DNA of 64,000 nucleotides from Sediminibacterium ginsengisoli (GTDB taxonomy: Bacteria > Bacteroidota > Bacteroidia > Chitinophagales > Chitinophagaceae): NCBI GenBank assembly GCA_945865545.1, contig CAMBEQ010000009.1:1-64000 (forward strand). The letters run 5' to 3'. The notes below the pieces were generated by a model, which ran no database searches, was not told where the DNA came from, and saw only the letters and a program-made list of their open reading frames with translations. The translations under genes and the position numbers were made by a program. This document shows positions 27,973-35,976 of the stretch, piece by piece. Position 1 is the stretch's first letter. Each line of letters opens with the position of its first letter.

Positions 27973-29331
27973 ATGAAAAATTCAAGAAGAAATTTTATAA
28001 AGCAAACAGCTAAAGCAACTGCAGCCACTTATGCAGCTACTTTAGGTTTTTCTGCTAAAAGCTATGCCAACATTATTGGCGCCAATGACAGAGTGCGTTT
28101 AGGGGTAGTTGGTTTTTCAGATAGATTTAGAGGGTCGCATTTACCTAGTTTTTTAGATCATTACAAAGAATTAAATTTTGATATAGTAGCAGTTTCTGAT
28201 ATTTGGAAAGTAAGAAGAGAAGAGGGAAAAGATATGTTAGAAAAAACATTTAATCATTCTATCAGGGCTGCACGTAACAATGAAGAATTATATGCAGGGA
28301 AGGATATAGATGGTGTCTTTATAAGTACGGCCGACTTTCAACATGCTATACATGCTACTGAAGCAGTAAATGCCGGTATGGATGTGTATTGTGAAAAACC
28401 ATTTGCAGAAACGATGGAAGACAATCGAAATGCACTTAAAGTGATTAAAGCTTCGGACAGAATTGTACAAATAGGATCTCAAAGAAGAAGTGGGCCTAAC
28501 TATAAAGCAGCCGCCGACTTTATACAATCAGGGAAATTTGGTCCTATTACTATGGTAGAATTAGCCTGGAATGTGAATCAACCTGGCAGATGGAGAAGAC
28601 CTGATTTGGTGGCGAAGTGTAAGGAAGAAGATTTAGATTGGAATCGTTTTTTATTAAATAGACCACATGAAGATTTTGATCCGAGAAAATATTTAGAATA
28701 CCGCTTGTTTTGGCCTTATTCTTCTGGGATGCCAGGGCAATGGATGAGTCATCAAATTGATACAGTGAATTGGTTTAGTGAATTACCTCATCCAAGAAGT
28801 GTTACTGCCAATGGGGGTGTTTATGTTTGGAAGGATGGGCGAAAAAATTGGGATACGACTACGGCTGTATTTGAATATGGGCCTTTAAATGAGGCAAGTC
28901 AAGGATTTCAAGTGGTGTTTATGTCACGTATGCACAATGGAGAGGAGAATCCATCAGAAATTTATTATTCCAATGGAGGAGAGTTGAATTTAGTAACCAA
29001 TAAGGTATCTTCTAATGGAGGGCTTAAAGCAGGACCAGCAACAGCCATGCACATGCAACCGAATCTTTTATCCAATTATGATTTATCCAATAACGCAGCA
29101 AAAGTGGTCGCATCTGCAAATACAGGTGGAGATGTACTTACTTCAACGCATGTAAGAAATTGGATGGAATGTATTAGAAGTCGCAAACAACCCAATGCAC
29201 CTGTTGAAGCAGGCTATCAACATTCTATTGCCACCATCATGACCAATGCTGCTTGTAAAACAGGGGCGAAAGTTACTTTTGATGAAAGCACACAGGAGGT
29301 GATGGCCAATGGCAAAATATTTAAGTATTAG
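27973..29331 (+). CDS. Tat-exported Gfo/Idh/MocA oxidoreductase
   Basis: A 452-residue NAD(P)-dependent sugar oxidoreductase. The N-terminus is a twin-arginine signal (SRRNFIKQ then an Ala-rich stretch to about residue 32), so it is exported folded, probably with bound cofactor. The Rossmann part starts VRLGVVGFSDRFRGSH and the signature Lys is in YCEKPFAETM near residue 141. The C-terminal alpha/beta domain contains SSGMPGQWMSHQIDTVNWF, with His in the active-site face. It ends the glucuronate operon, next to the DUF1080 protein. It may oxidise a glucuronide at C3 ahead of cleavage; this is inference from the pairing. Confidence 0.87.
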   Translation: MKNSRRNFIKQTAKATAATYAATLGFSAKSYANIIGANDRVRLGVVGFSDRFRGSHLPSFLDHYKELNFDIVAVSDIWKVRREEGKDMLEKTFNHSIRAARNNEELYAGKDIDGVFISTADFQHAIHATEAVNAGMDVYCEKPFAETMEDNRNALKVIKASDRIVQIGSQRRSGPNYKAAADFIQSGKFGPITMVELAWNVNQPGRWRRPDLVAKCKEEDLDWNRFLLNRPHEDFDPRKYLEYRLFWPYSSGMPGQWMSHQIDTVNWFSELPHPRSVTANGGVYVWKDGRKNWDTTTAVFEYGPLNEASQGFQVVFMSRMHNGEENPSEIYYSNGGELNLVTNKVSSNGGLKAGPATAMHMQPNLLSNYDLSNNAAKVVASANTGGDVLTSTHVRNWMECIRSRKQPNAPVEAGYQHSIATIMTNAACKTGAKVTFDESTQEVMANGKIFKY

Positions 29332-29357
29332 TATGTAATACATAATACTATATAATT

Positions 29358-29392
29358 AAAAAACCTCGATGAAAATCATCGAGGTTTTTTTT
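29358..29392. terminator. Bidirectional terminator closing the glucuronate operon
   Basis: A perfect 15-bp stem (29358-29372 with 29376-29390) over a 3-nt loop, A-rich on one side and T8 on the other. It serves the + operon and the convergent phosphorylase-like gene. Confidence 0.92.
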
Positions 29393-29414
29393 AGTAATCA
29401 CGGCAGCTTTATTG

Positions 29415-31073
29415 TTAATCAACTTTGTACATTTTCTCGTAATATTCTTCGGCCATTCTATTGCTATCAAATTGGAAACGCACATCTTTCATTCCATTTT
29501 GAGTAATTTGACGCCAAGTATCTTTTTGTTCATAATACATTGGTACAATTTGATCATTTAAAATTCTATACATTTCATCTAAATCATAATCGTCTTGTTG
29601 TTGCGTACTCATCTTCGCATAATCGGCCTTAGGGACAACAAAGCCATTGTTACCATGATTGATAAATTCTGGGATCCAACCATCATCCGTAGAAAAATTG
29701 ACGGCTCCATTCATAGCAGCGGTCATTCCACTAGTGCCTGAAGCTTCTCGAGGTACACGCGGATTATTTAACCATACGTCTGAAGCTTGCTTCATTCTTT
29801 TACTCAAAGCCAATTCGTACCCAATTAACACGGCTACATTATTATAGTTCTTACTTAAGTGCACCAAATTATTAAATTGAGAAATAGCGGGATGATCTAC
29901 TGGGTAGGGTTTACCTGCAAATATAATTTGTACAGGATATTTGGTATTTGAAAGAAGTTTTTCGAAACGTTCCAAATCCCAAGATATAAAGTCGGCTCTT
30001 TTATAGCCCGCAAAACGTCTGGCCCAAACAATAGTTAATACATTGGGGTCAAATACTTTTCCAGTTTGATCTGCCACAATTTCAAAAGCACGCTTTTTTA
30101 GATACATTTTACGGTCATCAAAAGCAGCGTCTTCATTGTTTTCAGCGAAACGATACAATTGCTTATCTGCCCAATAGCGCCAATTTTGTGCATTGGTAAC
30201 ATGGGTAATAGGGCAGATGCCCTCATATTTGCCCCAAAGTTCTCTACTTACATGCCCGTGTAATTCAGAAACGCCGTTTGCTTTTCTAGCAAAACGAAGT
30301 GCAGCTAAGGAGTGGTTGAATTGATCATCTTCGATACCGGTTAATTTTCTTACTTCATCCATACTCAAACCACAGAAATAGCCCATTTTATGACACAGAT
30401 AAATATCGTGTTTTTCATTTCCAGCTTCTTCAGGAGTATGAGTGGTAAAAACCAAACGTTTTTTTACTTCGTCTAATGATTTGTATTTATTCAATAAATA
30501 AAAGGCAGCAGAAAATCCATGCGCTTCATTTAAATGGTATACTTCAGGATTAAAGTTTATTTCATCAATTAATTTGGCACCCGCCACGCCTAGTAAAATG
30601 AATTGAGCCACTTTGGTAGCCACATTGGCATCATACAAACGATGGGTAATGGTTTGAGATACGTAATCATTTTCAGGAAGGTCGGTACTTAATAGAAATA
30701 AAGGAGCGCTACAAAAAGTGTTAGGGGCTAAGTAAAATGCTTTCACCCATACTGGATGATCGTGAATTAATACTTGGTATTTAATGCCAGTATCTTCTAG
30801 GAAAGAATATATTTTTTCCATAAAAGTTACCTGTAAGGTTTGGTCTTGATTTCGGGCTTGATCGTAATAGCCATATTTCCATAAAATGCCAACGCCTATT
30901 AAATTCTGGTTCAATTCAAAAGCGCTTCTTAAATGTGACCCTGCTAAAAATCCCAATCCGCCACTATAAATTTTCAATGGTTGGTGTATCGCAAATTCCA
31001 TAGAAAAATAAGCTGCCTTCTTTTTGAATTGATCATTGATAGCATAAGGCACTTGATAGTTTCTAAAACTCAT
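29415..31073 (-). CDS. Alpha-glucan phosphorylase-like protein (GT35/short GlgP type) lacking the PLP lysine
   Basis: A 552-residue cytoplasmic protein of the short alpha-glucan phosphorylase family. Recognised by YFSMEFAIHQPLKIYSGGLG, YHLNEAHGFSAAF, TTHTPEEAGNEKHD, VWARRFAGYKRAD and SGTSGMTAAMNGAVNFSTDDGW. In working phosphorylases the last motif reads SGTSGMK or SGTGNMK and its Lys holds pyridoxal phosphate. Here it is Thr451 (codon ACC on the coding strand, clearly read), so normal phosphorolysis is doubtful. It may be a related glucan glycosyltransferase or a modified phosphorylase. It stands alone, convergent with the operon. Confidence 0.8.
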   Translation of the reverse strand: MSFRNYQVPYAINDQFKKKAAYFSMEFAIHQPLKIYSGGLGFLAGSHLRSAFELNQNLIGVGILWKYGYYDQARNQDQTLQVTFMEKIYSFLEDTGIKYQVLIHDHPVWVKAFYLAPNTFCSAPLFLLSTDLPENDYVSQTITHRLYDANVATKVAQFILLGVAGAKLIDEINFNPEVYHLNEAHGFSAAFYLLNKYKSLDEVKKRLVFTTHTPEEAGNEKHDIYLCHKMGYFCGLSMDEVRKLTGIEDDQFNHSLAALRFARKANGVSELHGHVSRELWGKYEGICPITHVTNAQNWRYWADKQLYRFAENNEDAAFDDRKMYLKKRAFEIVADQTGKVFDPNVLTIVWARRFAGYKRADFISWDLERFEKLLSNTKYPVQIIFAGKPYPVDHPAISQFNNLVHLSKNYNNVAVLIGYELALSKRMKQASDVWLNNPRVPREASGTSGMTAAMNGAVNFSTDDGWIPEFINHGNNGFVVPKADYAKMSTQQQDDYDLDEMYRILNDQIVPMYYEQKDTWRQITQNGMKDVRFQFDSNRMAEEYYEKMYKVD

Positions 31074-31143
31074 ATATACAGGTTTGGTAATTTGGCTGCA
31101 ATATAATGGTATTTAAAGAAAATGTAATTAATACACATTAAAC

Positions 31144-31182
31144 TGTGGATAACAAGCGTTTGCGGACTAGAATTGTGGATTA
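31144..31182 (+). other. Pair of DnaA-box-like sequences
   Basis: TGTGGATAA at 31144-31152 is a perfect inverted DnaA box (TTATCCACA). TGTGGATTA at 31174-31182 is one base off, in the same orientation, 30 bp away. The upstream 70 bp is AT-rich. One perfect box is expected about every 130 kb by chance (both strands), so the pairing is only suggestive. Confidence 0.3.
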
Positions 31183-32133
31183 TTTTTTCTTTTTTGACTT
31201 CCTTTTCTTGTCGTAGGTATCATTAAAGTAACAAGTCATATTCCGGTGGTTACCGCAATTGCCATCTTCTTTAATACTTATTCGATTACCCTGTATCTTA
31301 AAATGGATGATACAAGCGTCTCCTTTTTCTGAATAGGTGGCAGTATTTTTTGTAAAACTCATCAATCCTTTTAGTTCGCCTACACAATCTCTGTTTTCTC
31401 TTTCGAAATGCATGAAAAATTGATATTTACCTTGTACAGTATAGTCTCTTATGGAAATAAAATTTTTCGAATCTCTGCCATAATCTCCACTAAATGGATT
31501 GTTCATAGGTAGGGTGTCTAGCGGATTAATTACCTTACTATTTTCTGGTTTTTTATTGCTATCAAAATAGATAAGCCTAAAATCACTATCTATATAAGCC
31601 CAGCCCTTTTTTTCATAAGTCAATGAATTGTCGGCACTCATTTTGTTTTCTTCTACTAAAAAAGAGGGTTCTTTATTGATGTTCAAAATTTTACCATATT
31701 GTTTTGAACCTTTATTTTCATCTTTAAAATCGGTGATTACTTTATAACCCAGGTATTTATTTTTTTTGCTAAAAACAATGATACAAATTTCAAAATTATT
31801 GCTGTGTTGAATTCTAAAAAGTAAATAATATTCTTCTTCTTTTTCTATTTTAAATATGGGTTGTACTATCGCTTTTTTATCTTTTTTGCTAACGATGTTT
31901 TCTACAATAGAATCTGGTATAAATTGAGTCAAGGCTTTTCTGCCAATCACTAATGTGTCAGTATAGCGATTTAAATTGGTGTCGGCAATAGTAACCGGCA
32001 AGACGACCACTTTGAAAATTTTATTAAAATCGTTAATGGTAATAGGCGTATTCCCTGTTAAGTCTGTTTTTTCTTCAGAACAAGCCATCAATAAACAGAC
32101 CAACCCAAAAAGGTAATACCTGCGCATGTTCAT
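31180..32133 (-). CDS. Putative lipoprotein of unknown function
   Basis: A 317-residue protein with a lipoprotein signal: MNMRRYYLFGLVCLLMACSEE, lipobox LMAC, Cys18 as the lipidation site. Residues +2/+3 (Ser-Glu-Glu) suit surface or outer-membrane sorting in Bacteroidota. The mature part is Lys-rich and beta-strand-like, with VVLPVTIADTNLNRYTD, a FMHFERENRDCVGELKG stretch and a very basic C-terminus (KKRKSKKKK). I recognise no family. The gene is alone, divergent from mntH. Confidence 0.75.
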   Translation of the reverse strand: MNMRRYYLFGLVCLLMACSEEKTDLTGNTPITINDFNKIFKVVVLPVTIADTNLNRYTDTLVIGRKALTQFIPDSIVENIVSKKDKKAIVQPIFKIEKEEEYYLLFRIQHSNNFEICIIVFSKKNKYLGYKVITDFKDENKGSKQYGKILNINKEPSFLVEENKMSADNSLTYEKKGWAYIDSDFRLIYFDSNKKPENSKVINPLDTLPMNNPFSGDYGRDSKNFISIRDYTVQGKYQFFMHFERENRDCVGELKGLMSFTKNTATYSEKGDACIIHFKIQGNRISIKEDGNCGNHRNMTCYFNDTYDKKRKSKKKK

Positions 32134-32217
32134 TTTTTTTGCTAAAATAGACTAACAAACCGATTTCCACAAAGCTTTTATCATTAAATTTACATATTAA
32201 CAGGGGGAGAATATACT

Positions 32218-34086
32218 ATGGTAGATAAGTCTTTAGATAATTTACATGAATCGGTGTCCATTCAAAATAAGAAAGGATGGCGTAAGCTTTTAGCGTTTAT
32301 AGGCCCAGCTTACTTAGTAAGTGTAGGTTATATGGATCCAGGGAACTGGGCCACCGATTTACAAGGTGGGGCTAAATTTGGCTATCAATTAATATGGGTC
32401 TTATTGCTAAGTAATTTAATGGCCATTTTATTACAAAGTTTAAGTGCAAGACTAGGCATTGTACGTCGCTTAGATTTAGCACAAGCCAATAGAGCAACCT
32501 ATCCTCCATTTATTAATTTTATATTATACCTTTTAGCAGAAATGGCTATTGCTGCAACTGACTTGGCGGAAGTATTGGGAATGGCTATTGGTATTAAATT
32601 ATTAACAGGAATGCCATTAATGTATGGTACCATGATTACTGTTTTTGATACTTTTTTATTTTTATTTTTACAACGCTATGGAATACGAAAAATGGAAGCA
32701 TTTATATTTGTATTAGTGGCCACTATAGGGTTTAGCTTTTTAATGCAAATGTTTATTGCAAAACCAGATTTGTCCTATGCTATAAAAGGATTTATACCAA
32801 CCAATTTATCACCTGAAGCATTATACATTGCAGTGGGAATCATTGGAGCCACCGTAATGCCACATAATTTATACTTGCATTCTGCTTTGGTGCAAACAAG
32901 AAAAATTGAAAGAACTAGTAAAGGAATTCGAAAATCTATATTGTATAATTTTATTGATAGTGCAGTGGCTTTAAATGCGGCCTTTTTTGTAAATGCAGCA
33001 ATATTAATTTTAGCAGCGACTGCTTTTTTTACAACAGGGAATACACAGGTGGCTAGAATTGAAGAAGCGCATTCGATGTTGGCCCCTTTATTAGGATCAA
33101 CATTAGCACCTACTTTATTTGCAATAGCATTAATTGCAGCAGGGCAGAGTTCCACAGTAACGGGCACTTTGGCTGGACAGATTGTAATGGAAGGCTATTT
33201 GAAGTTAAGATTAAACCCATGGATAAGAAGATTATTGACTAGGTTAATCGCCATTGTACCCGCAATATTAGTTATTGGTATTATGGGAGAAGAGCATGTT
33301 GATGAACTATTGGTATTGAGTCAGGTTATTTTAAGTTTACAATTAGGATTCGCGGTAATCCCACTGATTCATTTCGTAAGTGATAAAACTACGATGGGTG
33401 AATTTGTGATTGGATGGAAAGTTAAATTAATGGCTTGGGTGGTCGCTAGTATTTTAGTTTTTCTAAATGGTAATTTAGTAGTTGGTTTTGTGACCAGTTT
33501 TTATCATGGAACAGGAAATAGTTTTTTAAAATTTTTACTTATTGTATTGGTTCTTTTATTTTTAGCATTATTGGTATACATTATTGTATATCCTATTTTC
33601 TTAAAAAGAAATCATGCAACAGTAGAAGAGGGTTTTCATGGAGAAATGATTGAATTAGATTGGACGCAGGAAGCACCAGTCAATAGAATTGCCATTGCTG
33701 TAGATTTCTCAGTAGCAGATGCAAGACTCATCAAAACAGCCATTCAACATGCACATCAGGCTACAGAATTTATTTTTATACACGTGGTTGAAAGCGCCAC
33801 TGCTAAATATTTGCGAGAATCGAGTGATGACATTGAAACTAGAAAAGACCAGGCAAGGCTAGACACTTATGCGCATGCTTTGCAATTGAAAGGCTATAAA
33901 GCAACTACTTATTTAGGGTATGAGAATAGAGTAAAGGAAATTGTTAAGATGGTTGAAGCATATGACGCTAAGTTATTGGTGATGGGCGGTCATCGCCATC
34001 AAGGCTGGAAAGATTATATTTTTGGAGAGACCATTGAATCAGTTAGGCATAAAGTTAAAATTCCTGTCTTAATTGTGAACACCTAA
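32218..34086 (+). CDS. mntH: Nramp-type divalent metal transporter with C-terminal Usp domain
   Basis: Imports Mn2+/Fe2+ with protons across the inner membrane. The Nramp core has the metal motif DPGN at residues 40-43 (GYMDPGNWATDLQGG) and MPHN at 214-217 (VMPHNLYLHSALVQTR), with about eleven helices to residue ~460. Residues ~490-622 form a universal-stress-protein domain (NRIAIAVDFSVADARLIKTA, LLVMGGHRHQGWKDYIFGETIE). The usual Gx2Gx9G(S/T) nucleotide motif is altered to GHRHQ...GE, so ATP binding is uncertain. 622 residues against ~420 for plain MntH. A purine-rich GGGGGAG lies 9 bp before the ATG. Confidence 0.9.
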   Translation: MVDKSLDNLHESVSIQNKKGWRKLLAFIGPAYLVSVGYMDPGNWATDLQGGAKFGYQLIWVLLLSNLMAILLQSLSARLGIVRRLDLAQANRATYPPFINFILYLLAEMAIAATDLAEVLGMAIGIKLLTGMPLMYGTMITVFDTFLFLFLQRYGIRKMEAFIFVLVATIGFSFLMQMFIAKPDLSYAIKGFIPTNLSPEALYIAVGIIGATVMPHNLYLHSALVQTRKIERTSKGIRKSILYNFIDSAVALNAAFFVNAAILILAATAFFTTGNTQVARIEEAHSMLAPLLGSTLAPTLFAIALIAAGQSSTVTGTLAGQIVMEGYLKLRLNPWIRRLLTRLIAIVPAILVIGIMGEEHVDELLVLSQVILSLQLGFAVIPLIHFVSDKTTMGEFVIGWKVKLMAWVVASILVFLNGNLVVGFVTSFYHGTGNSFLKFLLIVLVLLFLALLVYIIVYPIFLKRNHATVEEGFHGEMIELDWTQEAPVNRIAIAVDFSVADARLIKTAIQHAHQATEFIFIHVVESATAKYLRESSDDIETRKDQARLDTYAHALQLKGYKATTYLGYENRVKEIVKMVEAYDAKLLVMGGHRHQGWKDYIFGETIESVRHKVKIPVLIVNT

Positions 34087-34145
34087 AAGGGTACTAAAAG
34101 GCCATTTTACTAGCTAATAGCCGCTTTTTTTAATGCTATATTTTG

Positions 34146-34153
34146 TACATTTG
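34146..34153 (+). promoter_or_regulatory. -7 promoter box (TACATTTG) before icd
   Basis: Exact TAnnTTTG match, 20 bp before the icd ATG at 34174. Confidence 0.45.
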
Positions 34154-34173
34154 TATACAAAATTTTAAACACT

Positions 34174-35406
34174 ATGGGACAAAAAATAAAAGTAGCTAAT
34201 CCAGTGGTTGAATTGGATGGAGATGAGATGACTAGAATAATTTGGAAATTTATCAAAGACAAATTAATTCTTCCTTATTTGGAGATAGATATTAAGTACT
34301 ACGATTTAGGGATGGAATATCGTGACGAGACCAATGACCAAGTCACTGTTGACGCAGCCAATGCCATCAAACAATATGGAGTGGGCATTAAATGTGCAAC
34401 TATTACGCCCGATGAACAAAGAGTAGAAGAGTTCAAATTAAAGCAAATGTGGAAGAGCCCTAATGGGACTATTCGTAATATATTAGATGGTACTGTTTTT
34501 AGAGAGCCTATTGTTTGTAGCAATGTACCTCGTTTGGTACCTAATTGGACTGCACCTATTTGTATAGGACGTCACGCTTTTGGTGACCAATATCGTGCCA
34601 CCGATTTTGTAACCAAAGGAAAAGGTAAATTAACTATTAAGTTTGAAGGAGAAGATGGCACCAAGCAAGAATTTGAAGTATTTAATTTCAAGGGAGATGG
34701 GGTTGCTATGGCGATGTACAATACCGATGAAAGTATTTATGGTTTTGCACGTGCTTGCTTTAACCAAGCTATAGCAAAAAAATGGCCTTTATACTTGTCT
34801 ACTAAGAATACAATTTTGAAAAAATACGATGGTCGTTTTAAAGATATATTCGAAGAAGTGTATCAAAATGAGTTTAAAGCGAAATACGCAGAAGCTGGAA
34901 TTACCTATGAGCACCGTTTAATTGATGACATGGTAGCAAGTGCCTTAAAATGGAATGGTAATTTTGTATGGGCTTGTAAAAACTATGATGGCGATGTGCA
35001 ATCAGATACAGTGGCACAAGGTTTTGGCTCATTGGGCTTAATGACTTCTACTTTAATTACACCCGATGGTAAAGTAATGGAAGCGGAAGCGGCTCATGGA
35101 ACTGTAACACGTCATTTCCGTGAGCATCAAAAAGGAAATAGAACTTCTACTAACCCGATTGCATCCATTTTTGCATGGACAAGAGGATTGGAGTTTCGTG
35201 GTCAATTAGATAATAACCAAGCTTTAATTCATTTCTCTAAAGCTTTGGAAGAAGTGTGCGTAGAAACAGTAGAGTCGGGAATTATGACCAAAGACTTAGC
35301 GGTTTGTGTACATGGTAATAAGGTTAAACATGGTGATCATTATGTGTATACAGAAGAATTTTTGGACGCACTAGATTCGAATTTGCAAAAAAAGCTTGCT
35401 CAATAA
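34174..35406 (+). CDS. icd: NADP-dependent isocitrate dehydrogenase
   Basis: TCA-cycle enzyme making 2-oxoglutarate and NADPH. At 410 residues it is the eukaryote-like homodimeric type (subfamily II), not the E. coli type. It starts with [19 protein letters not shown] and has the substrate loop [19 protein letters not shown], the metal site [12 protein letters not shown], and the coenzyme motif [16 protein letters not shown], where His-Gly-Thr-x-Thr contacts NADP. The last eight codons lie inside a tandem repeat that continues past the stop, so the 3' end has been copied downstream twice. Confidence 0.96.
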   Translation: MGQKIKVANPVVELDGDEMTRIIWKFIKDKLILPYLEIDIKYYDLGMEYRDETNDQVTVDAANAIKQYGVGIKCATITPDEQRVEEFKLKQMWKSPNGTIRNILDGTVFREPIVCSNVPRLVPNWTAPICIGRHAFGDQYRATDFVTKGKGKLTIKFEGEDGTKQEFEVFNFKGDGVAMAMYNTDESIYGFARACFNQAIAKKWPLYLSTKNTILKKYDGRFKDIFEEVYQNEFKAKYAEAGITYEHRLIDDMVASALKWNGNFVWACKNYDGDVQSDTVAQGFGSLGLMTSTLITPDGKVMEAEAAHGTVTRHFREHQKGNRTSTNPIASIFAWTRGLEFRGQLDNNQALIHFSKALEEVCVETVESGIMTKDLAVCVHGNKVKHGDHYVYTEEFLDALDSNLQKKLAQ

Positions 35407-35562
35407 AATATAGCAATCCTTTTTTGCAACTCTAATGATTTTAAATTTTCTGTGAAAATTTTGCAAAAAAAGCTTGCTCAATAAAATATAGCAATCCTTT
35501 TTTGCAACTCTAATGATTTTAAATTTTCTTTGAAAATTTTGCAAAAAAAGCTTGCTCAATAA
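35382..35562. repeat. 78-bp tandem repeat (2.3 copies) covering the icd 3' end
   Basis: Copies start at 35385, 35463 and 35541 (the last partial, 22 bp). Copies 1 and 2 differ at one base (35452 G against 35530 T). Each unit contains the last codons and stop of icd and two potential hairpins. One pairs TTGCAAAAAA with TTTTTTGCAA plus TTGCT with AGCAA (35383-35429). The other pairs AAATTTTC with GAAAATTT (35443-35461). A reverse-strand reading frame through the repeat is an artefact of the 26-codon unit. Confidence 0.92.
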
Positions 35563-35585
35563 CTATTAAGTAAGCCTTAAAATAT

Positions 35586-35620
35586 AAAAAGCCATCTCGA
35601 ATGAACGGGATGGCTTTTTT
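35586..35620. terminator. Bidirectional terminator after icd
   Basis: AAAAAGCCATCTCG pairs with CGGGATGGCTTTTT (14 bp, one G-U) over a 6-nt loop. It ends icd on + and the Cys-rich gene on -. Confidence 0.9.
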
Positions 35621-35637
35621 AATCTGTGTAAATTAAT

Positions 35638-35859
35638 TTACGCTTTTTTCATGCAGCCTTTTCCGCAATCATGTTTGCAATCTTTAGCACTACACATATG
35701 TCCTTTTTCTCCATGTTTGGGAATACATTCAGCACCATTTTTAGGACAAGCGTCAGTGCATTTGTGTTCTGCTTTATGACAAGCTGCAGTGCATTTGTCG
35801 GCAGCGAATGAAAAGTTAGCAGCCATTAAAAATAATCCAGCGAATAATATTTTTTTCAT
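35638..35859 (-). CDS. Small Cys/His-rich secreted protein
   Basis: A 73-residue protein with a signal peptide (about residues 1-20, ending FSFAA). The mature ~53 residues hold nine Cys (23, 27, 34, 38, 45, 56, 61, 65, 69), many spaced C-x3-C, and five His. Mature Lys is also abundant. This looks like a periplasmic or surface metal-binding peptide, or a disulfide-knotted one. I recognise no family. It has its own transcription unit: terminator downstream and a 117-bp gap upstream to pafA. Confidence 0.75.
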   Translation of the reverse strand: MKKILFAGLFLMAANFSFAADKCTAACHKAEHKCTDACPKNGAECIPKHGEKGHMCSAKDCKHDCGKGCMKKA

Positions 35860-35976
35860 AGTTTAATTTAAGGTTAAAAATTATTTTATTAGTAGTAATC
35901 TACGAAATTGTTTTGGATTAGATTCAACTTAATGTGTTGTGTATTTGTTAAAAATGATTAAGTAGTTGAAAAGCTA

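Noticed and set aside
19804..29331. Glucuronate operon as a recent foreign island
   Set aside because: Base composition and style of codons look like the neighbours, and no integrase, tRNA or repeat borders it.
31100..31182. Chromosomal replication origin
   Set aside because: Only two boxes in a ~100-bp gap, no dnaA, dnaN or gidA nearby, and no sharp change in gene direction. Kept as a weak site instead.
35371..35559. Open reading frame on the minus strand with an internally repeated peptide
   Set aside because: The frame stays open only because the 78-bp repeat is a multiple of three. It lies inside the icd end and its downstream copies and has no start signal or family likeness.
35382..35562. 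CRISPR array
   Set aside because: The repeats are directly adjacent copies with no spacers and no cas genes nearby.
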